Source: an uncultured Ruminococcus sp.
GTDB taxonomy: Bacteria; Bacillota; Clostridia; Oscillospirales; Acutalibacteraceae
Direction: 5' to 3'
Assembly: GCA_902778175.1 (NCBI GenBank)
Contig: CACYWT010000021.1
Coordinates: 1-64,000 of the forward strand
DNA length: 64,000 nucleotides
The notes beneath the pieces are model-generated. The model searched no databases and had not been told where the DNA came from. It worked only from the letters and a program-made list of their open reading frames with translations. A program made the translations under genes and the position numbers. This document shows positions 16,165 through 24,304 of the stretch, in pieces; the first letter of the stretch is position 1; each line of letters starts with the position of its first letter.

Positions 16165-17463
16165 ATGTTTTTCAGAATGATCATAGGAGCATTCCGCCGT
16201 CAATGGAAAAAAATGCTGATGATAGCTCTGACGGTAGCGCTCGGAGCATCTATCGCAACGGCAATGCTCAATGTCATGCTGGATGTCGGCGACAAGATTA
16301 ACGAGGAACTCAAAGCATACGGCTCCAATATTACGGTCGTTCCGAATTCACAGGCAGTAATGTCCGATCTTTATGATGTGGAGGAAGATGAGAAAAAAGA
16401 TGAATATCTTGCCGAGGAAACACTCGGTGAATTTCTTACGATATTCTGGGCGAATAACATCACCGATTTTGCGCCTGTTCTTGATACCGTGGTCACTGTT
16501 GACGGTAATGAGGTACAGCTTATCGGCACATGGTTCGATCATCATTTTGAATTCAAGAAAAAAGGAACGGTTTATCAGCGTGATACGGGTATCATCAATC
16601 TCAGGAGCTGGTGGGATATCACAGACGGCGAATGGCTTGACGAAGCAAAGCTCAGCGGAGACGATTATGCAATGATCGGTAAAAAGCTTTCGGAAACGCT
16701 CGGTGTAAAAGCCGGAGATAAAATAAAGGTCAAGGGCGCAAAAGGTACTGAAGAACTGGAAATAACCGGGATATTTGAATCCGGCGATGATGAGGAAAAC
16801 TGTATTTTCACGCCGCTGTCAGCTGCCCAGAGAATTTCCGGCGCAGAGGGAAAATATAAAAAAGCCGAGGTCAGCGCGATAACCTCGCCTGATGACGAGC
16901 TTGCTGTAAAGGCTGCAAGAAATCCGGATCTTCTCAGCGGAGATGAATATGATCTGTGGTACTGCACCGCCTATGTCAGCTCCATCTGTTTCCAGATACA
17001 GGAGGCAATACCCGACGCTTCTGCGAGGGCTGTGCGTCAGATCGCGGATTCTGAGGGAAAAATACTTGAAAAGACAGAACTTCTGATGGCTCTGATAACC
17101 CTTATGAGCCTTATCGGGGCAACACTCGGTATTTCAAATCTTGTTACGTCAAGCGTTATGGAGCGTTCGGCGGAGCTCGCTCTTATGAAGGCGGTCGGAG
17201 CTAAAAACGGACAGATAACTCTTCTTGTCCTTACGGAGATAATACTGACAGCTGTTGTTGGCGCGGCGGCAGGATATTTTATGGGCTATGGCTTTGCACA
17301 GGTTATCGGGCAGTCGGTATTCTCGTCTGCTATTGAAATGAGCGGCATGGTAGCATTTCTGGTAACGGTGCTTATTATTGCCGTGACGCTTGTCGGAAGT
17401 ATACCTGCCGTAAGGATGATCCTTAGACTTCGTCCGTCAGAGGTCCTTCACGGCGGACATTGA
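16165..17463 (+). CDS. FtsX-type ABC permease of the P19 iron system (first)
   Basis: A 432-residue MacB-type permease. One N-terminal helix (MLMIALTVALGASIATAML), an extracytoplasmic MacB-PCD-like domain (residues about 45-280), then a C-terminal FtsX domain with three helices (SLIGATLGISNLVTSSVMER, SAELALMKAVGAKNGQITLL). It corresponds to the first of the two permeases in the Campylobacter p19 cluster. The next gene encodes its partner permease and the third the ATPase, giving a heterodimeric exporter-like complex. In that system the transporter is needed for iron use from P19; the moved substrate is not settled. Confidence 0.88.
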   Translation: MFFRMIIGAFRRQWKKMLMIALTVALGASIATAMLNVMLDVGDKINEELKAYGSNITVVPNSQAVMSDLYDVEEDEKKDEYLAEETLGEFLTIFWANNITDFAPVLDTVVTVDGNEVQLIGTWFDHHFEFKKKGTVYQRDTGIINLRSWWDITDGEWLDEAKLSGDDYAMIGKKLSETLGVKAGDKIKVKGAKGTEELEITGIFESGDDEENCIFTPLSAAQRISGAEGKYKKAEVSAITSPDDELAVKAARNPDLLSGDEYDLWYCTAYVSSICFQIQEAIPDASARAVRQIADSEGKILEKTELLMALITLMSLIGATLGISNLVTSSVMERSAELALMKAVGAKNGQITLLVLTEIILTAVVGAAAGYFMGYGFAQVIGQSVFSSAIEMSGMVAFLVTVLIIAVTLVGSIPAVRMILRLRPSEVLHGGH

Positions 17464-17477
17464 GAGGGGAAGGTAAA

Positions 17478-18683
17478 ATGAATAAAAAACACAGGATGTT
17501 TGTCAGAATGGTTCTGGCGTCCCTGATCAGACGGCGTTCAAGAATGATAGTCGCCCTGCTTGCGGTAGTTGTCGGAGCAACTATACTTTCCGGACTGGGG
17601 CTTATATACTATGATGTGCCACGTCAGATGAGCGCACAGTTCCGAAGCTACGGAGCAAATGTAATATTTACGCCTTCGGGTGATTCCTATATTACCGATG
17701 ATGAAATAAAAAAAGCCGTATCGGTTTTTCCGTCCGATAAGCTGGAGGGCTATACCCCCTACAGATATGAAAATTCAAAGCTGAATAATCTGCCCGTCAC
17801 TCTGGCAGGCACGGATTTTTCATCTGTCCTCAAAACAAGCCCGTACTGGCATATTTCAGGAGAACTGCCCGACGGAAACGGAAAAACTCTTGTCGGGAAA
17901 AAGCTTGCGGAGAAATTCGGCTTTAGTACAGGCGACAGTTTCAGTATGCTGAACTCATTTCAGGTAACTGATGATACCGATTTATCGGTTATACCTGATT
18001 ACGAAATATATACAGATCCTCAGACGGGAGAAAAATACTGCGACCATATGCTTGATCTCAGCTTGTCGGGCATACTTGAAACAGGAGGACCGGAGGAGGA
18101 ATATATCTATGTGACGCTTGATGATCTGAGCGCTCTGATGCGGAGCGACAGAGGGTGCGATTTAGCAGAAGTGAGTGTTGCCGCAAGGGAAGAAGAACTG
18201 AAGGGCTATCTTGATGATATCAACAATGGATCCGGTAATCTTACGGCCAAGCCGGTAAAGCGAGTTACCGCATCTGAAAGCACGGTGCTTTCAAAGCTTG
18301 AATCGCTTGTGCTGATAGTAACGGCAGTTGTGCTTGCTCTGACTATGATATGCGTAGCTACGACTATGATGGCGGTTATTGCCGAAAGAAGGCGCGAGAT
18401 AGGTCTGCGCAAGGCTCTCGGTGCGCTTGATTCAAGCATTATTCTGGAATTTTTGTCAGAGGGTCTTGTCCTCGGCGCAGTCGGAGGAATAACAGGGTCA
18501 CTTCTCGGATATCTGTTTGCGAATACCGTGAGCATGAATGTTTTCAGCAGCGCAATAACATTCCGTCCGCTGCTGATCCCTGTTGCGATAATCGTTTCCG
18601 TAGCAGTCACAGGACTTGCGTGTCTTATACCGATCAGGAGCGCGGTAGATGTTGACCCGGCGCTGGTACTGAAAGGCGAGTAA
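17478..18683 (+). CDS. FtsX-type ABC permease of the P19 iron system (second)
   Basis: A 401-residue permease with the same layout as its neighbour: an N-terminal helix (SRMIVALLAVVVGATILSGL), an extracytoplasmic domain with GSYGANVIF-type strands, and an FtsX domain (TTMMAVIAERRREIGLRKAL). The start is taken at 17478 after GGGGAAGG; an in-frame upstream codon at 17460 overlaps the previous stop. With the permease at 16165 and the ATPase at 18697 it forms a three-gene ABC unit that sits where Cj1661-Cj1663 sit next to p19. Heterodimer formation is inferred from adjacency. Confidence 0.88.
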   Translation: MNKKHRMFVRMVLASLIRRRSRMIVALLAVVVGATILSGLGLIYYDVPRQMSAQFRSYGANVIFTPSGDSYITDDEIKKAVSVFPSDKLEGYTPYRYENSKLNNLPVTLAGTDFSSVLKTSPYWHISGELPDGNGKTLVGKKLAEKFGFSTGDSFSMLNSFQVTDDTDLSVIPDYEIYTDPQTGEKYCDHMLDLSLSGILETGGPEEEYIYVTLDDLSALMRSDRGCDLAEVSVAAREEELKGYLDDINNGSGNLTAKPVKRVTASESTVLSKLESLVLIVTAVVLALTMICVATTMMAVIAERRREIGLRKALGALDSSIILEFLSEGLVLGAVGGITGSLLGYLFANTVSMNVFSSAITFRPLLIPVAIIVSVAVTGLACLIPIRSAVDVDPALVLKGE

Positions 18684-18696
18684 GGAGGAAAATAAA

Positions 18697-19371
18697 TTGA
18701 AATTATTGGAACTAAAAAATGTTACAAAAAGATACGGGAGCCTTTATGCTCTGGATAAAGTAAGCCTTGGAATTGAAAAGGGCGAATGGATAGCGATAAT
18801 GGGACCGTCAGGTTCCGGAAAAAGCACCATGATGAATATAATAAGCTGTATGGACAAGCCGACCGAAGGACAGGTCTTTTTTGACGGGAAGGATATCACT
18901 AAGTACAGCAGAAGAAAGCTGACGGAATTCCATAGGGATAAAATAGGACTTGTTTTTCAGCAGTTTCATCTTATAAACTATCTTAATGCCGTGGAAAACG
19001 TCATGGTCGCCCAGTATTACCACAGTATGCCCGATGAAAAGGAAGCGCTTGAGGCTCTGGAAAGAGTAGGATTAAAGGACAGGGCAAAGCACCTGCCAAG
19101 CCAGCTGTCCGGAGGCGAACAGCAGAGAGTGTGCATAGCAAGAGCGCTTATCAATTCCCCCGAGCTTATATTGGCGGACGAACCGACGGGAAATCTTGAT
19201 GAGGCAAACGAAAATATCGTTCTCGATCTTTTCAGGCAGCTGCACAAGGATGGTACGAGCCTGATCGTCGTTACCCATGACCCTGAGGTAGGAGAGGTCG
19301 CTGAGCGTGTAGTGCGCCTTGAGCACGGAAAGATAATCTCCGACAAGAAAAACAGCGGTTTTGCTGAATGA
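18697..19371 (+). CDS. ABC transporter ATP-binding protein of the P19 iron system
   Basis: A 224-residue MacB/LolD-type ATPase starting at TTG, with AAGGAGGAAA upstream. Walker A GPSGSGKST is at residues about 36-44, the signature LSGGEQQ at about 138, Walker B ILADEPTG at about 158, and the switch region ends with VTHD. It energises the two permeases encoded just upstream. The gene starts 13 bp after the second permease and ends 11 bp before the FMN-binding lipoprotein gene, so all are co-transcribed. Confidence 0.92.
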   Translation: MKLLELKNVTKRYGSLYALDKVSLGIEKGEWIAIMGPSGSGKSTMMNIISCMDKPTEGQVFFDGKDITKYSRRKLTEFHRDKIGLVFQQFHLINYLNAVENVMVAQYYHSMPDEKEALEALERVGLKDRAKHLPSQLSGGEQQRVCIARALINSPELILADEPTGNLDEANENIVLDLFRQLHKDGTSLIVVTHDPEVGEVAERVVRLEHGKIISDKKNSGFAE

Positions 19372-19382
19372 GGTGAGTTATT

Positions 19383-19835
19383 ATGATAAAAAAGAAATAT
19401 ATCAATGCATTGCTTTCAATATTATTATCGGCTATAATAGTATCAGCATTTACAGCCTGCGGAAACGATAATAATACTGTCGATCACAAGGACGGTACAT
19501 ATTCCGGCAGGAGCAGCGATTTTGCTGAGGACGAAAGCGGAAACGGCGCCGGCTACGGAGAGGTAAGCATAAAGCTCAAAGACAATAAGATCACAGAATG
19601 CAGCTTTAAAATGTACAATCCTGACGGAACGCTCAAAGATGAAACATACGGCGCAGAGCTTTCCCGTGAAAATCGTCTGAAAGCACAGAAGGCGGTCCAG
19701 TCTGCGGATAAATATGCATCTGCAGTGATCGGCAAAAGCTCAGCGGACGATATTGACGCTATCAGCGGCGCGACTTTATCCTGCAGTGAATTCAAAGAGG
19801 CTGTAAATGATGCGCTGAAAAAAGCAGAAAAATAA
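19383..19835 (+). CDS. FMN-binding-domain lipoprotein (flavinylation site)
   Basis: A 150-residue lipoprotein. The signal peptide ends in a lipobox (SAFTAC). Residues about 40-148 form an FMN_bind domain with the motif DAISGATLS near 122-130, in which the Thr of SGAT is the expected site of covalent FMN attachment by ApbE. Related proteins carry electrons across the cell surface. Its position directly after the P19 ABC genes, where Campylobacter has thioredoxin-like genes, suggests it supplies reducing power outside the membrane, for example to keep iron ferrous. No apbE is in the window, so the modifying enzyme must be encoded elsewhere. Confidence 0.85.
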   Translation: MIKKKYINALLSILLSAIIVSAFTACGNDNNTVDHKDGTYSGRSSDFAEDESGNGAGYGEVSIKLKDNKITECSFKMYNPDGTLKDETYGAELSRENRLKAQKAVQSADKYASAVIGKSSADDIDAISGATLSCSEFKEAVNDALKKAEK

Positions 19836-19869
19836 TCAATAAACAGACTTTGTTACGGGAGGGGATATT

Positions 19870-20373
19870 ATGAAAGCGGCTAAAATCTTACTTCATATTC
19901 TTATCAGCCTTACTGCGGCTTTTTTGCTGGTCGGTCTGCCGGCTGCATATATCCTGCACCGGTCTTCCGGAGAATCGGCGGACGCTGTTTCAAAAGCTAC
20001 AGTAAAGGTTCCGGATAAGCCCTCGGGAGAATATGTCATTCTTCTGAACCGTTCACTGCATGAGGATTCCATTGATGACTGGATCTCATTTTTCCGTGAC
20101 GGCGAGCTGAATGTTATTTTTGACGATATAAGCTGTCTGGCGGCTGAATCCGACAGTGATGCAATAAAGATGGTGGAAAGACTGTGTGCGCAGCTGCCGG
20201 AAAATCAGATGCATTTCCGCACCGAAAATCCTTTGCTGCTTGTTTCAAAGGCGGAAAACGGCTGTATTGACGCCGCAGTTTTTTCAAAGGAATTTGCCGG
20301 TGCAATGAAACTGAGCCTGGGGACAGACGAAAAAATCATCTGTATATCATTGAAAGGCGGTGAACCGGAATAA
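19870..20373 (+). CDS. Uncharacterised membrane-anchored extracytoplasmic protein
   Basis: A 167-residue protein with one N-terminal hydrophobic segment (ILLHILISLTAAFLLVGLPA), then a soluble domain probably outside the cell. The soluble part alternates strands and helices (YVILLNRSLHED, WISFFRDGELNVIFDDISCLA) and resembles no family I can name. A GGAGGGG site precedes it, and its stop overlaps the start of the next gene, which encodes a cytochrome-b-like protein, so it is tightly coupled to that protein. It may be an accessory subunit of that membrane redox protein. Function unknown. Confidence 0.6.
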   Translation: MKAAKILLHILISLTAAFLLVGLPAAYILHRSSGESADAVSKATVKVPDKPSGEYVILLNRSLHEDSIDDWISFFRDGELNVIFDDISCLAAESDSDAIKMVERLCAQLPENQMHFRTENPLLLVSKAENGCIDAAVFSKEFAGAMKLSLGTDEKIICISLKGGEPE

Positions 20374-20912
20374 TGAGAAGGATAAACATTTTTTTGGTTA
20401 TAGGAATAATACTGAGCTTTCTTTTTCATTCTCTTTCCGGCAGTATAAGACTGTTCGGCGCAGATGCCGGTTCTCCTGAGCTAAGTGCAAGGATCTGCCT
20501 TACACTGGTGGCAGTCCATGTTATCATTACCGCGATACTGACAGTAAAAACTATAATAGCGATCAAAAAAAGCAAAAAAAGCTATTTCAGAGAGAATAAG
20601 CTTTTCTGGACAAGGAGAATAAGCGGATTTGCTCTGCTTATTCCCCTTGTTATGCATTTGCTGATCTTCAGAGGGACCGGAGATGAAGCGTACAGGCTCG
20701 TTTTCTTCCATACGGGGCGGCTTATTTCACAGATACTTCTTATTGCTTGTCTTGCACTTCATATTATTACGAACATTCGCCCCATGCTTATCGGTCTGGG
20801 CGTCAGACAGCGCGGGCTGCTGTCGGCGGATATAAGCTTTGTGCTTTCTGTTGTTCTGCTGTTTTGCTGCTGTGCATTTTGTATTTACTGTTTTCGCTGG
20901 GTGTCATTCTGA
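20373..20912 (+). CDS. Five-helix cytochrome-b-like membrane anchor (SdhC/FrdC-like)
   Basis: A 179-residue integral membrane protein with about five helices and His residues suited to haem ligation: H19 (LFHSLSG), H49 (AVHVII), H93 (VMHLLIF), H112 (FFHTGR) and H128 (ALHIITN). The segments WTRRISGFALLIPLVMHL and HIITNIRPMLIGLG resemble the signature regions of succinate dehydrogenase/fumarate reductase cytochrome b subunits. Flavoprotein and Fe-S subunits of the same complex type are encoded about 3.4 kb downstream on the same strand. It could also pass electrons to the FMN-binding lipoprotein. The family assignment rests on motif pattern, so it is moderate. Confidence 0.6.
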   Translation: MRRINIFLVIGIILSFLFHSLSGSIRLFGADAGSPELSARICLTLVAVHVIITAILTVKTIIAIKKSKKSYFRENKLFWTRRISGFALLIPLVMHLLIFRGTGDEAYRLVFFHTGRLISQILLIACLALHIITNIRPMLIGLGVRQRGLLSADISFVLSVVLLFCCCAFCIYCFRWVSF

Positions 20913-20932
20913 GATGAAAGGAAAAAAGGAAA

Positions 20933-21388
20933 ATGATCATTAATAATAAAAAAATCAAAATAGCAATTACCGATATTATTCTGTTGGTTTGTTCATCGCT
21001 TTATTTTATCGGGATAAAAAACTGGTTTCCCGTTTGTAAGGGATCAGGGGATATGGTAATGAGCTGCCACTGGGCAGGAGAGGTTCTTTCCGCTTTGTCT
21101 GTATTGCTGATCGTATTGTCGTTTATACATATGTTTATTCCCGATGAAAAGATCAAATCGGGTATGGATATCGCTTTTGCAGGTATCGCCGTATTATCCG
21201 TTATGATACCGGGGAATATAGTATCACTCTGCAAAAGCAGTGAAATGATGTGCAGAAACGGCACTTCCGTATGGACTATGATATTCATGATAATGCTCTG
21301 TCTTATCGCTGCGGCGGATCTTTTCATATATTTGCAGTCGGCGTCAGGCAAAAAGCATAAAAGGAAGGCACAGGGTGAAAGCGTATGA
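20933..21388 (+). CDS. DUF4418 family membrane protein
   Basis: A 151-residue membrane protein of the DUF4418 family, with about four helices. Conserved features are CHWAG after the first helix pair, IPGNIVSLC, and MMCRNG before the last helix. DUF4418 genes are typically found beside a MacB-like permease and ATPase in anaerobic Firmicutes, as here. The stop overlaps the permease start by four bases (ATGA), showing coupling. The conserved Cys residues (about C31, C44, C100, C107) may bind metal or form disulfides outside the membrane. Molecular function is not established. Confidence 0.75.
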   Translation: MIINNKKIKIAITDIILLVCSSLYFIGIKNWFPVCKGSGDMVMSCHWAGEVLSALSVLLIVLSFIHMFIPDEKIKSGMDIAFAGIAVLSVMIPGNIVSLCKSSEMMCRNGTSVWTMIFMIMLCLIAAADLFIYLQSASGKKHKRKAQGESV

Positions 21389-22593
21389 GATTTTCACTTG
21401 CCATTGCCTGCAAAAATATCAGGCGCAGACCCGTCAGGGCAGCTCTGATGTGTATTATAGTTCTATTCCTGTCGTTTACGGCATTTATGGGAGGATATCT
21501 TATAATAAGCCTGCAAAACGGTCTTGACGGATACAGGGCAAGGCTCGGAGCGGATATCATTGTAGTTCCGTCCGCGGCACAGGGACACGGAACAGTCGAT
21601 AATGTTCTTCTCCACGGCATAACAGGTAATTACTATATTCCGCAGGACAGCCTCAGAAAACTTGACGGCATAGAAGGGATAGAAAAAAACACCTGCCAGT
21701 TTTATCTTACCTCGGCTAAGGCAAGCTGCTGCAGTGCAAGAGTACAGATAATCGGCTTTGATCCCGTAACGGACTTTACCGTAACTCCGTGGATCAACAG
21801 CAATATTGATTCCGGGATTTCGGACGGCGATATTATTATAGGCTCGGATATAGCATATCCTGCCGACGGCAGCATCAGGTTTTACGGAGAGAGCTACCAT
21901 GTTGCGGCTCAGCTTGAAAAGACGGGAACAGGGCTTGACAATGCAGTTTTCACCAACAGGAATACTATTGATAAAATGGCTCATTCCGCAGCAGGAACCG
22001 TTGAAAGAGAAACACTTAAAGATATTGATCCCGAAAATGCCGCTTCATGTGTGCTTATCAAGGTAAAGGACGGTTATGACATTTCTGCTGTTGCAGATGA
22101 TATAAATATCCATATCTCAAAGGTCAGGGCGACCCCGTCTGTAAGCATGATAGAATCCGTTGCGCAGGGTTTCGGGAATGTATCGGTTTTCATCAGTGTT
22201 ATTACCGTAGGGATATGGCTGATCTCCGTAATAATTATAATCGCCGTATTCGCTCTGATGATGAATGAGAGGAAAAAAGAATTTGCCGTTCTGCGTGTAG
22301 CAGGCGCATCAGGAAAAATGATAGTTTCGGCAGTTTCGGCAGAGGCGGCTGTTATCAGTATTACAGGTTCAGTCATAGGATTGGTTATTTCTCTTATTCT
22401 TACAGCGCCGCTGTCAGAGAGCATCAGAAATCATTTTTCGCTTCCTTTTATGCAGCCTGATATGATGATAATGCTTTTTCTTTCGGTCGGTTCGGTGGTA
22501 ATGCCTTTTCTGATCGGAGTTATTACAGCAGTCCTGTCCGCTTTCAGGATAACCGGAAATGAATCGGGACTTTTGCTGAGGGAGGATGCATAA
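21385..22593 (+). CDS. FtsX-type ABC permease (second transporter of the operon)
   Basis: A 402-residue MacB-type permease: an N-terminal helix (AALMCIIVLFLSFTAFMGGY), an extracytoplasmic domain with RLGADIIVVP and CQFYLTSAKASCCSARVQI, and three C-terminal helices (FALMMNERKKEFAVLRVAGA). It is paired with the ATPase that starts on the base after its stop. It resembles the P19-cluster permeases and may be a duplicated copy specialised with DUF4418. Only one permease gene is present in this second unit, so it probably works as a homodimer. Substrate unknown. Confidence 0.87.
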   Translation: MRFSLAIACKNIRRRPVRAALMCIIVLFLSFTAFMGGYLIISLQNGLDGYRARLGADIIVVPSAAQGHGTVDNVLLHGITGNYYIPQDSLRKLDGIEGIEKNTCQFYLTSAKASCCSARVQIIGFDPVTDFTVTPWINSNIDSGISDGDIIIGSDIAYPADGSIRFYGESYHVAAQLEKTGTGLDNAVFTNRNTIDKMAHSAAGTVERETLKDIDPENAASCVLIKVKDGYDISAVADDINIHISKVRATPSVSMIESVAQGFGNVSVFISVITVGIWLISVIIIIAVFALMMNERKKEFAVLRVAGASGKMIVSAVSAEAAVISITGSVIGLVISLILTAPLSESIRNHFSLPFMQPDMMIMLFLSVGSVVMPFLIGVITAVLSAFRITGNESGLLLREDA

Positions 22594-23268
22594 ATGAAAC
22601 TGACAGCAGAAAAAATCGGAAGAATGTATTTCCGCAGCGGAAGAGATACAAATTTCTTTTATGCAGTACAGTCGATTGATTTTGAACCTGAAGAAGGAAA
22701 GGTCACTGTGATAACCGGAAGGTCGGGCAGCGGAAAGACGACCTTTATCAATATGCTATGCGGTCTTCTGACGCCGTCATGCGGAAAGGTGATGCTGGAC
22801 GGTAAGGATATCTACGCTCTCAGTGACAGGGAACGATCACTTTTAAGGAACCGGAGCTTTGGTATCATTCCTCAGGGACAGACTGGCCTGCAGTGCCTTA
22901 CTGTCGCAGAAAATGTGCTACTGCCTGTATCAATGTACGGCAGAGCAGGCGAAAAAGAGGATAAGGCAAAAAAGCTTCTTGAAATGCTGGGGATCGATGA
23001 TCTGTGGGATGTCTATTCCAATGAGCTGTCCGGCGGAGAACTGAGAAGAATGTCCGTTGCAAGGGCATTGATAAATGATCCCGGGATAATTGTCGCAGAT
23101 GAGCCTACGGGAGATCTTGACGGAGATACAACGGTTCTTGTTATGGAGCTGCTGAAAAAACGCTCGGAAAACGGAGCCGCCGTTATTATTGTTACTCATG
23201 ACAAAGATGTTATGCCTTATGCGGATACAGTCTATACAATGGAAAAGGGCGTTTTGAAAAAGCAGTGA
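22594..23268 (+). CDS. ABC transporter ATP-binding protein (second transporter)
   Basis: A 224-residue ATPase with Walker A GRSGSGKTT near residues 40-48, a variant signature LSGGELRR near 143, Walker B IVADEPTGDLD near 163 and the switch VTHD. It follows the DUF4418-linked permease with no gap (TAA then ATG), so the two are one transporter. Compared with the ATPase at 18697 the signature has GEL in place of GEQ, a common variant in this subfamily. Confidence 0.9.
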   Translation: MKLTAEKIGRMYFRSGRDTNFFYAVQSIDFEPEEGKVTVITGRSGSGKTTFINMLCGLLTPSCGKVMLDGKDIYALSDRERSLLRNRSFGIIPQGQTGLQCLTVAENVLLPVSMYGRAGEKEDKAKKLLEMLGIDDLWDVYSNELSGGELRRMSVARALINDPGIIVADEPTGDLDGDTTVLVMELLKKRSENGAAVIIVTHDKDVMPYADTVYTMEKGVLKKQ

Positions 23269-23288
23269 TTTCCGGAGGAGGGTCTATT

Positions 23289-24251
23289 ATGAAGAATAAA
23301 AAGGTAGCGATAGTCGGTGCAGGCTTTGTCGGTGCGTCGATAGCTTTTTCTATGATGCTTGACAATACAGCAGATGAGATCGTTCTGATAGATATTGACA
23401 GTAATAAAGCCCGCGGCGAGGCTGATGATATTGCTCACGGTGTCGAGGGTATCGCAAATACTGCTGTTTATGCAGGAGATTACAGCGAATGTCGTGACAG
23501 CAGCCTTATCATCATAACCGCCGGCAGGGGAAGGCAGCCCGGAGAGAGCCGGCTTGATCTTGCTGCCGAGAATATGAAAATAATACACAGCGTTACCGAT
23601 TCGCTCGGTCGGTATTATAACGGCTGTCCGGTCCTCATGATCTCAAATCCGGTTGACATACTTACTGCGAGCGCAGAGCATTGGCTCGGTCAGCCCGGAG
23701 GAGTCGTTTTCGGTTCGGGCTGTATACTTGATTCCTCACGTTTCAGAAGATGCATTGCCAGGGCTGCTTTTCCCGGAGATCATAAAAGTCAGTCGGATTG
23801 CAGCCGGAATATCAATGCTTTTGTTATCGGTGAGCATGGAGATGCCCAGATACCTCTTTGGAGCAGCGTCACGATATCCGGGAAAAGTCCTGCCGAATAC
23901 TGCGCGGAGCATGATATAATATGGAACGATGATGTCAGACAGTCGATTTATACTGAAACAAAAAATATGGGAGCGTCAATTATAAAAGCCAAGGGAAGAA
24001 CAAATTACGGTATTGCTGTCTGCGCGTCCCGGATAGCAAGGGCAGTGCTTAATGATGAACACTTTTCGGCATCGGTCAGCAGTACGCTATGTTCCGTTAC
24101 AGATAATATCCGACCTTCTCTTTCACTGCCGTCTGTGATAGGCGGCAAGGGTATTATCTCAAAAGCTCCTGTAAGCCTGAATACGGCAGAAAAGGAACGC
24201 TTTGAAAAAAGCGCGGCAGAATTGACTGATATGCTGAAAAAGCTGCTGTGA
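23289..24251 (+). CDS. LDH/MDH-family 2-hydroxyacid dehydrogenase, malate-type Arg
   Basis: A 320-residue NAD-dependent dehydrogenase of the lactate/malate family. The start is 23289, after GGAGGAGGG. Motifs: the Rossmann loop GAGFVGAS, the acidic NAD selector in IDID, the substrate loop TAGRGRQPGESR, SNPVDILT, and the catalytic His near 183 in GEHGD. Overall it looks like an L-lactate dehydrogenase, but the specificity-loop residue equivalent to Gln102 is Arg (R82). That single change is known to convert Bacillus LDH to malate dehydrogenase activity. With fumarate reductase-like genes next, oxaloacetate/malate is the likelier substrate; lactate cannot be excluded. Confidence 0.8.
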   Translation: MKNKKVAIVGAGFVGASIAFSMMLDNTADEIVLIDIDSNKARGEADDIAHGVEGIANTAVYAGDYSECRDSSLIIITAGRGRQPGESRLDLAAENMKIIHSVTDSLGRYYNGCPVLMISNPVDILTASAEHWLGQPGGVVFGSGCILDSSRFRRCIARAAFPGDHKSQSDCSRNINAFVIGEHGDAQIPLWSSVTISGKSPAEYCAEHDIIWNDDVRQSIYTETKNMGASIIKAKGRTNYGIAVCASRIARAVLNDEHFSASVSSTLCSVTDNIRPSLSLPSVIGGKGIISKAPVSLNTAEKERFEKSAAELTDMLKKLL

Positions 24252-24304
24252 GCGCGAAGCCGGACAAACTTTCCGAATCCCATATTATGTAAGGACTGAC
24301 TGTT

